This document shows, piece after piece, positions 1 to 6,023 of a DNA stretch of 10,912 bases. The notes beneath the pieces were generated by a model. That model had not been told where the DNA came from, searched no databases, and saw nothing but the letters and a program-made list of their open reading frames with translations. The stretch's first letter is position 1. Each line of letters starts with the position of its first letter. Where the stretch lies: the NCBI GenBank assembly GCA_017419465.1, contig JAFOLE010000205.1:1-10912 (forward strand), in the 5' to 3' direction. This DNA comes from Solobacterium sp. Its GTDB lineage: Bacteria; Bacillota_I; Bacilli_A; Erysipelotrichales; Erysipelotrichaceae. Both the position numbers and the translations under genes were made by a program.

Positions 1-628
1 TGATCTCCTTTACGAGTTCGACTGCTTCCTTAACGAGTTCCTTGATCTTTGCGAAATCGCCGGCCTTGACGAGATCGCCCTTTACCATCCAGCTTCCGCC
101 GCAGGCACTAATCTTGTTATTGGAGAGGTAGTCGCGGATGTTCTTTGCGTTGATTCCGCCTGTCGGCATGAACTTCAGCGTTGTAAACGGGGCTGCGAGT
201 GCCTTGATGGTTGCGACGCCGCCGAACTGCTCAGCCGGGAAGAACTTGACGATCTTCAGTCCGCGCTTTACAGCCTTTGTAGCTTCGGACGGTGTGATGA
301 TGCCCGGATATACCGGAACATTGTTTGCGAGGCACCAGTCAACGACTTCCTCGTCAAAACCCGGGGAAACGATGAACTTTGCGCCGGCATTGACTGCACG
401 CTGTGCCTGTTCAACCGAGAGAACGGTTCCGGCACCGACGAGCATATCCGGATATGCTTCAGCCATGATACGGATGGATTCTTCCGCAGCTGCAGTACGG
501 AATGTGACTTCCGCAACAGGGAGTCCGCCCTCTACCAGTGCTTCAGCGAGCGGCTTTGCATCTTTGGCATCTTCCAGTACGACTACAGGAACTACACCGC
601 ATGCAGCGATTCTTTCATTCATGTCCAT
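1..628 (-). CDS. eda: KDPG/KHG aldolase (2-dehydro-3-deoxy-phosphogluconate aldolase), 3' end cut by window
   Basis: This class I aldolase cleaves 2-keto-3-deoxy-6-phosphogluconate to pyruvate and glyceraldehyde 3-phosphate in the cytosol; family members often also act on 4-hydroxy-2-oxoglutarate. The frame is open from ATG at 628 to the window edge, giving 209 residues, so only the last few are missing (the family is about 205-215). Visible motifs are E40-V-T-F-R44, GAGT at 65-68, SPGF at 88-91, the Schiff-base lysine K128 in KFFPAE, PTGG at 155-158 and GGSWM at 177-181. These match Glu45, Arg49, Thr73 and Lys133 of the E. coli enzyme. A second in-frame ATG at 622 is possible; an AGG 9-10 nt upstream favours 628. 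It lies 47 nt after the dehydrogenase gene and is probably co-transcribed with it. Nothing looks damaged. Identity is secure; the gene could equally be called kdgA. Confidence 0.95.
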   Translation of the reverse strand, partial: MDMNERIAACGVVPVVVLEDAKDAKPLAEALVEGGLPVAEVTFRTAAAEESIRIMAEAYPDMLVGAGTVLSVEQAQRAVNAGAKFIVSPGFDEEVVDWCLANNVPVYPGIITPSEATKAVKRGLKIVKFFPAEQFGGVATIKALAAPFTTLKFMPTGGINAKNIRDYLSNNKISACGGSWMVKGDLVKAGDFAKIKELVKEAVELVKEI

Positions 629-675
629 AATTATTTACCTATCCTTTTCTTTTACTCAGAATTAGAATCCGTTGA

Positions 676-1479
676 TTATTCCGGCTGCTTGCCGATGTAG
701 GCAAGAATACCGCCATCTACATAGAGAATGTGGCCGTTAACGAAGTTGGACGCATCACTTGCCAGGAATACAGCCGGTCCCTGAAGGTCTTCCGGATTGC
801 CCCAGCGCTCTGCCGGTGTCTTGGCAACGATGAAGCTGTCAAACGGATGACGGCTGCCGTCTGCCTGACGCTCACGGAGCGGTGCGGTCTGCGGTGTTGC
901 GATGTAGCCCGGGCCGATGCCGTTGCACTGAATGTTGTATTTGCCGTATTCGGAACAGATGTTTCTTGTGAGCATCTTGAGACCGCCCTTGGCTGCCGCA
1001 TATGCGGATACTGTCTCACGTCCCAGTTCGGACATCATGGAACAGATGTTAATGATCTTGCCGTGTCCCTTCTTGATCATTCCCGGGATTACAGCCTTGG
1101 ATACAATAAACGGTGCGTTAAGGTCTACATCAATTACAGCACGGAAGTCCGAAGCACTCATCTCTGTCATCGGAATACGCTTGATGATGCCTGCGTTGTT
1201 AACCAGAATATCGATGGTTCCGACTTCTTCTTCGATCTGCTTGACCATTGCCTGAACCTGCTCTTCATCGCAGACGTTGCAGACATAGCCGTGTGCCTCA
1301 ATTCCTGCTTCCTTGTAAGCCTTGAGACCCATTTCCTTCTTTTCTTCGTTGATGTCATTGAAGCAGATGGTTGCGCCGGCTGCCGCAAATGCTGTCGCGA
1401 TGCCGAAGCCGATGCCATAGCTTGCGCCAGTGACGAGTGCAACCTTCCCGTCTAATCTGAAATCCTTTGAATCAAACAT
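676..1479 (-). CDS. SDR-family gluconate 5-dehydrogenase / DhuD-type 2-keto-3-deoxygluconate dehydrogenase
   Basis: This 267-residue NAD(P)-dependent short-chain dehydrogenase has TGASYGIG (17-24) for cofactor binding, NNAG (94-97), N121, and the catalytic set S147, Y160 and K164 (YAAAK). From memory the protein is very close along its whole length to streptococcal gluconate 5-dehydrogenase, including the HILYVDGGILAYIGKQPE C-terminus. That enzyme interconverts gluconate and 5-ketogluconate. Closely related streptococcal proteins in hyaluronan operons (DhuD) instead reduce an unsaturated-uronate product to 2-keto-3-deoxygluconate. The adjacent KDPG aldolase fits the second role better, so substrate is left open and no symbol is given. 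The start is ATG 1479, with AGGAG 9 nt upstream; the frame is open 24 codons further, but those residues do not fit the family. It is the first gene of a probable operon with eda. Confidence 0.9.
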   Translation of the reverse strand: MFDSKDFRLDGKVALVTGASYGIGFGIATAFAAAGATICFNDINEEKKEMGLKAYKEAGIEAHGYVCNVCDEEQVQAMVKQIEEEVGTIDILVNNAGIIKRIPMTEMSASDFRAVIDVDLNAPFIVSKAVIPGMIKKGHGKIINICSMMSELGRETVSAYAAAKGGLKMLTRNICSEYGKYNIQCNGIGPGYIATPQTAPLRERQADGSRHPFDSFIVAKTPAERWGNPEDLQGPAVFLASDASNFVNGHILYVDGGILAYIGKQPE

Positions 1480-1488
1480 GTTTTTCTT

Positions 1489-1493
1489 CTCCT
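1489..1493 (-). promoter_or_regulatory. Shine-Dalgarno site fixing the dehydrogenase start
   Basis: On the minus strand AGGAG stands 9 nt before ATG 1479. No comparable site precedes the further upstream in-frame ATG at 1551, which would add 24 non-conserved residues. This decides the start. Confidence 0.75.
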
Positions 1494-1537
1494 GTTCTCT
1501 ATGATTTTTGTTGAATTCCGGTTCGTTATTATCGTTA

Positions 1538-1551
1538 GTAAACCGGTACAC
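1538..1551. promoter_or_regulatory. Candidate operator 1 (LacI-family-like, CG-centred imperfect palindrome)
   Basis: The plus strand reads GTAAACCGGTACAC, centred on a CG step, with 5 of 7 base pairs symmetric. It falls just downstream of the predicted transcription start, where a bound repressor would block initiation. The half site GTAAAyCGGT recurs at 1642-1655. The assignment to a LacI-type regulator is inference from symmetry and from the KdgR/RegR-type control known for such pathways in Firmicutes. Confidence 0.4.
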
Positions 1552-1566
1552 CTACATACTATCCCG

Positions 1567-1596
1567 ATTATAGCCGAAATGCAACATAATTCTAAA
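1567..1596 (-). promoter_or_regulatory. Candidate sigma-A promoter of the dehydrogenase-eda operon
   Basis: A perfect -10 box TATAAT (1572-1567) has a weak -35 TTTAGA (1596-1591, 4 of 6 consensus) with an 18 nt spacer. Transcription would start near 1560, giving a leader of about 80 nt. The weak -35 suits a regulated catabolic promoter. It lies in the 201 nt gap between the murC stop and the dehydrogenase start, downstream of the murC terminator. Confidence 0.6.
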
Positions 1597-1641
1597 CAAA
1601 TCTTAACGATTTTGAAGGAATTGAACAAGCCCCCATGCTTT

Positions 1642-1655
1642 GTAAATCGGTTTAG
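1642..1655. promoter_or_regulatory. Candidate operator 2 (LacI-family-like, CG-centred imperfect palindrome)
   Basis: The plus strand reads GTAAATCGGTTTAG, centred on CG, with 5 of 7 base pairs symmetric and 9 of 10 bases shared with operator 1 over the half-site GTAAAyCGGT. Its centre lies 104 bp from that of operator 1, close to ten helical turns, with the promoter between them. This geometry would allow repression by looping. Confidence 0.35.
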
Positions 1656-1663
1656 AAGAATTC

Positions 1664-1693
1664 AAAAAAAGAACGGCGCATCAAGCGTCGTTC
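1664..1693 (-). terminator. murC: Intrinsic terminator overlapping the murC stop codon
   Basis: On the minus strand the arm GAACGACGC (1693-1685) pairs with GCGCCGTTC (1679-1671), with one A-C mismatch in nine positions and a 5 nt loop, followed by seven T residues (1670-1664). The murC stop TGA lies in the loop, so the last codons of murC form the rising arm of the hairpin. It should separate the murC operon from the sugar-acid operon. Confidence 0.85.
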
Positions 1694-3012
1694 TCCTGTT
1701 TCAGACCAAGTTCTGCCTTAAGCAGATCCTCTGTCACATAAATATCCTTGGAACTCATGAATACATAGCATGCGGGCGCCTCTGCCGCCAGCATTTTTGC
1801 CCCTTCCGCCGTCTCCGGCAGAAGCACGGAGCCTTCCGAGCGGTCGATCAGATACTGAATATCAATATCGGTTCCATCCTGCTTGTCATCGACGGCACCG
1901 AATTCAATCAGATAGATCTTATCCGCTTTGGACAGTGCAGCCGCAAATGCGTCTGCGAAGTATTTGACACGGCTTGCCCGGTGCGGCTTGAGAATCGCCA
2001 CAAGCTTGTGATCCGGGAAGCGGCGCCGTGCGGCGTCGATCGTCACACCGACTTCCGTCGGATGGTGTGCATAGTCATCCACGATGACATTGTCTCCGAA
2101 GTCCTGGACAACGAACCGGCGTTTGCGTCCATGGAACGAAGACAGACCATCCTGAATCTGTTCCGGCGTCATTTCTTCGAGGATGCCCACGCCGATACAG
2201 CCAAGGCTGTTCAGCAGCAGATGATGACCTACAAACGGGAGGTCGAAATGTCCGAACGGTTCCCCGTGATACAGAACATCAAACGACATTCCATCCCGCC
2301 GTTCATCGATGTTGACGGCCTGAATGTCATCCTGATCGGATTCACCATACCAGTAATGCGGAATATCTTCCGGAAGCTTCAGCATTCTCGCCTGCTCGTC
2401 TTCGCCGTAGATGACAATGCCCTTTGCCACATGAGAGGCAAATTCCTCATAGGCACTGCGGTAATCCGCATCGTCCTTGAAGTAATCGACATGGTCGATT
2501 TCCACATTTGTAATGATGGCGTATTCCGGATAGTATTCCAGGAAATGACGGCGGAATTCATCTGCCTCAAGACAGAAGTATTCGGTATCGGGAGAAACCT
2601 TGCCCTCTCCGTCTCCGATCAGCCATCCGGTATTTCCGGCCTGGCGCATCATGCATGAAAGCATACCGGTCGTCGTGGTCTTGCCGTGGCTTCCGGCTGC
2701 CGCAATCGTACGGAACCGTCGGATGAAGCGTCCGACAAATTCGTGGTAACGCATGCAGCGGCAGGTTTTGTTTGCACGGGCTGCTGCTACTTCAGGAAAA
2801 TCTTCAAGGAACGCATTTCCGATGATGACATCCATGTCATCCTTAATGTTTGCAGGATCGAAATCCAGAATGGGAATTCCGCGGCGGCGGAGTTCATCTT
2901 CCGGGAAGAAGTGAGTCGGCAGGTCACTTCCGGATACCTGATATCCAAGATCGTCCAGCAGACAAGCAAGGGCAGCCATTCCGGTGCCCTTGATTCCTAT
3001 AAAGTAATACAT
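1681..3012 (-). CDS. murC: UDP-N-acetylmuramate--L-alanine ligase
   Basis: MurC joins L-alanine to UDP-N-acetylmuramate using ATP, the first amino acid addition in cytosolic peptidoglycan precursor synthesis. The protein has 443 residues, a usual length. Domains in order: N-terminal UDP-binding Rossmann fold with GIKGTGM (6-12); central ATPase domain with the P-loop GSHGKTTTTG (107-116), LEADEFRRHF (149-157 region) and NVEIDHVDYF (169-178); C-terminal ligase domain with HGRKRRF (294-300) and DDYAHHPTE (312-320). All these match the Bacillus-type enzyme. The C-terminal GAGDI-like element is odd: the sequence here is MSSKDI (419-424), lacking both glycines. ATG 3012 lies 3 nt after the upstream stop, with GGAAG about 9 nt before it inside the preceding gene, so translational coupling is likely. 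It is the last gene of its operon. Confidence 0.95.
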   Translation of the reverse strand: MYYFIGIKGTGMAALACLLDDLGYQVSGSDLPTHFFPEDELRRRGIPILDFDPANIKDDMDVIIGNAFLEDFPEVAAARANKTCRCMRYHEFVGRFIRRFRTIAAAGSHGKTTTTGMLSCMMRQAGNTGWLIGDGEGKVSPDTEYFCLEADEFRRHFLEYYPEYAIITNVEIDHVDYFKDDADYRSAYEEFASHVAKGIVIYGEDEQARMLKLPEDIPHYWYGESDQDDIQAVNIDERRDGMSFDVLYHGEPFGHFDLPFVGHHLLLNSLGCIGVGILEEMTPEQIQDGLSSFHGRKRRFVVQDFGDNVIVDDYAHHPTEVGVTIDAARRRFPDHKLVAILKPHRASRVKYFADAFAAALSKADKIYLIEFGAVDDKQDGTDIDIQYLIDRSEGSVLLPETAEGAKMLAAEAPACYVFMSSKDIYVTEDLLKAELGLKQENDA

Positions 3013-3015
3013 GAC

Positions 3016-3999
3016 TTATTTCTTCCGGTCGAAGTCCAGCGTCTGCTGATCGAACGGATCAAACCGGTTGGAATCGATGACTACCGTCTCATCGATGTCC
3101 GGTGTCCGGATCGGATTCGGATTGTTGTAATAATTCTGGCGGGAGAATTCCTCATCCCGGGCAGAGAGAATATCATCCAGGGAGAACTCAGGGAAGCCCT
3201 TCTCTTCTTCCGGTTGCTGGTTCACCGCAGAGAACGGATTTTCCTTGCCCGCTCCGCTTACCGGACGGCTAGCGGACGGTGTACCGGTCTGCTCAGAAGT
3301 GCCGTAGATCGGGGAAATCACCTTGGAGGATTCATGCACCGGCTGAACGGAAGGAGTTACAGGATCCTTCTTCGGTGCATACTGAACCGACTGCATATCC
3401 TTTTCATCTACGCCAAACATCGGAGAGATAACCGGACGGAATTCATATACAGAAGCCGGAGCCGGACGTCTTGTGGAAGACGGACGCTCTGCCTGCGGAC
3501 GCTGCTTTCTTGCTTCAGAGGCAGGACGGATATTTGTCGGACGCTGCGTATCGGCGGAAATGCCGAACGAAGATACCGGCACGGGATCCGGTGTCGGTGC
3601 ACTTTCCGTCGGCTCAAATACCGGACGCGGAGTTGCATGCGGTACCTGTGCAGGCTTCTTGAATACGGATTCATTCGAGCTGAACACCGAAGACGGTCTC
3701 GCAGACGGTTCGGAAACTTTCTGAACCGGAATGGTCTTGGTGACCTCAACACGATTCAGAACCGGCTTGGCAGGCTTTACAGGCTCTGCCAGCGCAGTAT
3801 ACTGCGGTACCGGAATCGGCTCGGGTTCGGGTTCGGGCTCCGGTTCGGGTTCCGGACGTGCATTACGCCGTCTGTTCCGGCGCGGTGCAGGTTTGATCTC
3901 GACAACTTTTTCTTCCTCTTCTTCGTCGTCTTCTATTTCTTCGGCGAGTTCCTCATCTTCTTCATCTTCAAATAACAAACTCTGTAATTTCTTCAGCAT
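3016..3999 (-). CDS. Disordered acidic/proline-rich protein of unknown function upstream of murC
   Basis: I do not recognise a family. The 327-residue protein is largely low complexity. A short amphipathic start, MLKKLQSLLF (1-10), is followed by an acidic run of D/E (11-30), a basic R/N patch (40-48), an uninterrupted Pro-Glu repeat (49-61), and a long Pro/Ser/Arg/Val region. Two copies of VISP[MI][FY]G lie at 190-196 and 227-233. A possible helix with FSLDDILSARDEEF (272-285) precedes an acidic C-terminus. There is no signal peptide or transmembrane segment, so it is probably cytosolic, perhaps membrane-associated through the first helix. The start is ATG 3999, with GGAG 7 nt upstream; GTG 4002 is too close to that site. 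Its stop is 3 nt before murC, which suggests a cell-wall or division role, but this is inference. The acid-rich N-terminus loosely recalls SepF and the N-terminal part of SftA-type DNA translocases. Confidence 0.8.
   Translation of the reverse strand: MLKKLQSLLFEDEEDEELAEEIEDDEEEEEKVVEIKPAPRRNRRRNARPEPEPEPEPEPEPIPVPQYTALAEPVKPAKPVLNRVEVTKTIPVQKVSEPSARPSSVFSSNESVFKKPAQVPHATPRPVFEPTESAPTPDPVPVSSFGISADTQRPTNIRPASEARKQRPQAERPSSTRRPAPASVYEFRPVISPMFGVDEKDMQSVQYAPKKDPVTPSVQPVHESSKVISPIYGTSEQTGTPSASRPVSGAGKENPFSAVNQQPEEEKGFPEFSLDDILSARDEEFSRQNYYNNPNPIRTPDIDETVVIDSNRFDPFDQQTLDFDRKK
3818..3855. repeat. Hexanucleotide tandem repeat encoding Glu-Pro dipeptides
   Basis: About six tandem units of GGYTCS on the plus strand encode, on the minus strand, the Pro-Glu run of the disordered protein. 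The third and sixth positions vary (C/T and G/C), so copies are near-identical, not perfect. Unit number may vary between strains without shifting the frame. Confidence 0.8.
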
Positions 4000-4002
4000 C
4001 AC

Positions 4003-4080
4003 AATTCTCCTTTGATTGACATTGTGTTAGCAATCATCTTATTTATTTTATCCTATTTTTTATTTATTTTACAGTTTCTC
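4003..4080 (-). promoter_or_regulatory. AT-rich intergenic leader with Shine-Dalgarno site for the disordered-protein gene
   Basis: This 78 nt gap is the largest inside the probable five-gene operon and is very A/T rich. It ends in AAAGGAGA, whose GGAG (4010-4007) is 7 nt before ATG 3999. Two TAAAAT words could serve as a -10 box, but I find no convincing -35, so an internal promoter is possible and unproven. No U-tract hairpin is seen. Confidence 0.4.
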
Positions 4081-4914
4081 TCAGCCATCCTGACCTTCCG
4101 GTACTGCTGTTTCCTGCGGTGCCGCATCCGGGGAATCAATCGTATCACCGAACGGTTCTCCGATCATGTCATCCGCATCTCCCATCGAAGCATCAACGGA
4201 GGGTTCGCTGTTCATATTCTCATCGTAATTGTCACCGACATAATTGTCCGCAACACCGGCATAGTTATTATTTCCTTCAAACAGTTCATCGATGACGCCG
4301 TTCTCCGGAACCACATTCTGGAACAGTTCCAGACGCTTGCGTTCATAATCAATTTCCTGACGTGCCGAATACGCAGCGACAACCGCGTCGCGATCCACCT
4401 TTACGGTACGTGCGATCCGCATCATCGTTTCCGCAATCTGCAGTGCCTGAAGCTCTCCGCTGATCGCATAGAACTCCAGAAGGTCCGTTTTGGCATAGGT
4501 GAATACTTCTTCATTCAGACGCATGAGGGTCAGCTCAAAGGAGTGTTCATCCCCCATGAAATCCGTAAAGGTTCCCCCGCTCTTCGCAAGAACATCAAGT
4601 CCTTCCGGAATTGCGGTAACATTCTTCGATTCATAATACTTTGAATTGACGATCGAAGAAACATTCAGGTTCATGACAAATTTAACGCCGTCCTGCATGA
4701 ATACACTGCTGGTTTCCGAACTGGACAGACGTCCGACAGACGGCTCTTTATAGAAGGAATAAATGCCGTGTGAAAACGTCGGACCGGCAGTCGCATCGGT
4801 TATGGCGCGCTCAATCCGCTGATTCAGCTGTTCCTGATAGGTCCCTTCCGCATGTACGCAGCCGGCAGTAAACACCATGCATAATACAAGCAGAAATTTC
4901 ATAAACCGTTTCAT
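4081..4914 (-). CDS. Putative lipoprotein of unknown function with acidic C-terminal tail
   Basis: I do not recognise the family. The 277-residue protein starts with an n-region MKRFMK, a hydrophobic stretch (8-16) and TAGC, giving a likely lipid-modified Cys19. Position -3 is Thr, not the usual Leu, so signal peptidase I cleavage after VHA (20-22) is an alternative. Residues 23-200 look mixed alpha/beta and globular. The tail from about 207 is rich in Asn, Asp, Glu and Tyr, with NNNYAG, DNYVG and DNYDEN in close succession (215-232), followed by an acidic Pro-containing end; it is probably disordered. The protein is likely extracellular and membrane-anchored. Its ATG overlaps the trmB stop as ATGA, with GGAG about 11 nt upstream inside trmB, so translation is probably coupled. 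Function is unknown; the neighbourhood gives only a loose hint of an envelope role. Confidence 0.8.
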   Translation of the reverse strand: MKRFMKFLLVLCMVFTAGCVHAEGTYQEQLNQRIERAITDATAGPTFSHGIYSFYKEPSVGRLSSSETSSVFMQDGVKFVMNLNVSSIVNSKYYESKNVTAIPEGLDVLAKSGGTFTDFMGDEHSFELTLMRLNEEVFTYAKTDLLEFYAISGELQALQIAETMMRIARTVKVDRDAVVAAYSARQEIDYERKRLELFQNVVPENGVIDELFEGNNNYAGVADNYVGDNYDENMNSEPSVDASMGDADDMIGEPFGDTIDSPDAAPQETAVPEGQDG

Positions 4915-5570
4915 TCCGTTTTGTTCTCCGTCTGTTTTGCACAGAGCTGATAGATCGGCTGTCCGAGATCCATGAACCGCTGTTCATACTCGGTGACCGC
5001 ATCTTCCGGATGCGGTGTTCTGCGGTAATCCACCGAAAACTCTGTAAACGTAAATCCATTCTGCAGGAAATACAGGACACTGTCTTCAAACAGTCCTGTG
5101 TTGTCGGTCTTCATCCGGATCGTACCGGAGGTTCCGAGAACGACCTTATACATCGCAAGAAACCGTTCGGAAGAAAGTCTCCGTTTATGCGTGTAGGTCT
5201 TCGGCCAGGGATCCGAGAAATTCAGATGGATCACATCGATCTCTCCCGGCGCAAACCACTCCATCAGCTGTTCCGCATTTCCGGCGATCATACGCTCGTT
5301 CTCTCCGGTCAACGCAGAATCTTCGATCAGTTTTCTCGCGGCAGTTGCGGCAGCGCTGCGGTCACGTTCAATGCCGACCCATCCGGCATCCGGATACATT
5401 GCGGCCATGGTATTGAGATAACCGCCCTTTCCCATGCCGATTTCCACATGGAGTTCACTCACCCCAAGCAGCTCCCGCCATTTTCCTTTATATTCAGCGG
5501 GGTCCGGTATTACAAGTTCTTCATGCGCTTCGATATACGGCTCCGCCCACTTCTTTTTTCGCATTCTCAT
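4911..5570 (-). CDS. trmB: tRNA (guanine-N7-)-methyltransferase
   Basis: TrmB uses S-adenosylmethionine to methylate N7 of G46 in the variable loop of tRNAs. The 219-residue protein has the usual length for Firmicutes. Motifs seen are the SAM-binding EIGMGKGGY (43-51), the acidic E68 in GIERD (67-70 region), the signature NFSDPWPKTYTHKRRL (117-132) and the C-terminal TEYEQRF (193-199), which together are diagnostic. The start is ATG 5570; an in-frame ATG at 5564 is also possible. Neither has a good Shine-Dalgarno site, and the upstream stop is only 9 nt away, so initiation may depend on translation of the preceding gene. Its own stop overlaps the lipoprotein start. Confidence 0.96.
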   Translation of the reverse strand: MRMRKKKWAEPYIEAHEELVIPDPAEYKGKWRELLGVSELHVEIGMGKGGYLNTMAAMYPDAGWVGIERDRSAAATAARKLIEDSALTGENERMIAGNAEQLMEWFAPGEIDVIHLNFSDPWPKTYTHKRRLSSERFLAMYKVVLGTSGTIRMKTDNTGLFEDSVLYFLQNGFTFTEFSVDYRRTPHPEDAVTEYEQRFMDLGQPIYQLCAKQTENKTE

Positions 5571-5579
5571 AGACAGCGG

Positions 5580-6011
5580 TTATTTTAACATATTGTTGCG
5601 CTGTTCTTCGAGTCTTGCGCGAAGTTCTTCGGCTTTTGCCTTTGCGTTGGCTTCATCGATTTCATCCTGCGGAATCGCTTTTGTCAGATAGCGGATCATT
5701 GATGACATCTGGCGCATCGTTTTGATCAGCTGTGCTTCATTTGCCTGAATCGCCTCAAAATTGGCAGAATCCTGCAGGCTGACATACTGCCGCAGTATAT
5801 CGAGATAGTACGGAAGATAACGTTCATAAAAGCGGACGAGTTCCTTTTCTCCGCTGTCAAACAGATACTGGGTGTCGCGCAGATCACGCAGCGCATGGAA
5901 TACGTCATCCGCAGCTTCAGACAGTTCTTTGTTTCTAAGCTGGGAATTGTATCCTTCCATGGTATGCAGCGCGGTTCCGGCAGCCGCAATCCGGGCGTTC
6001 TTGTCTTCCAT
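5580..6011 (-). CDS. Small helical XpaC-like protein
   Basis: The 143-residue protein is predicted to be all helical, with no membrane segment. Residues 56-80, containing ERYLPYYLDILRQYVSLQ, resemble the FLxYYLPTTLKLLxxY segment of the XpaC family (misnamed 5-bromo-4-chloroindolyl phosphate hydrolysis proteins), whose genes often sit beside TelA-type toxic-anion resistance genes. No TelA partner is visible, and the N-terminal membrane region of XpaC is missing. A charged coiled coil (117-140) ends the protein. Function is unknown. The start is uncertain: ATG 6035 would add eight residues but abuts the T-run of the pnp terminator and lacks a Shine-Dalgarno site. ATG 6011 also lacks one but stands 7 nt after a TATACT -10 box, so I prefer it. 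The gene is probably first in the operon with trmB, lipoprotein, disordered protein and murC. Confidence 0.75.
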   Translation of the reverse strand: MEDKNARIAAAGTALHTMEGYNSQLRNKELSEAADDVFHALRDLRDTQYLFDSGEKELVRFYERYLPYYLDILRQYVSLQDSANFEAIQANEAQLIKTMRQMSSMIRYLTKAIPQDEIDEANAKAKAEELRARLEEQRNNMLK

Positions 6012-6017
6012 GATTAG

Positions 6018-6023
6018 AGTATA
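6018..6023 (-). promoter_or_regulatory. Candidate -10 box directly before ATG 6011 (possible leaderless promoter)
   Basis: TATACT matches the sigma-A -10 consensus in five of six positions. Its last base is 7 nt from the A of ATG 6011, so transcription could begin at or next to the start codon. The -35 position at a 17 nt spacer reads TCCTTT, inside the pnp terminator, and is poor. Confidence 0.4.

Noticed and set aside
629..675. Possible terminator or promoter between the dehydrogenase gene and eda
   Set aside because: No stem with T-run and no convincing -35/-10 pair; only a ribosome-site-like AGG is seen.
1641..1656. CcpA cre-like site near TGTAAATCGG
   Set aside because: There is one base too many between TG and the central CG, and the right half does not fit the cre consensus; the CG-centred 14-mer shared with 1538-1551 explains it better.
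1501..3975. Two long plus-strand open frames opposite murC and the disordered-protein gene
   Set aside because: They overlap well-supported minus-strand genes, have no recognisable domain, and the second is Arg/Cys-rich as expected from the reverse of Pro/Glu-rich coding sequence.
4000..4002. GTG at 4002 as start of the disordered protein
   Set aside because: It is only 4 nt from GGAG; ATG 3999 immediately after has the better 7 nt spacing.
4014..4035. GATTG/CAATC inverted repeat before the disordered-protein gene as a riboswitch or terminator
   Set aside because: The stem is only 5 bp with a 12 nt loop and no T-run; nothing resembles a known riboswitch core.
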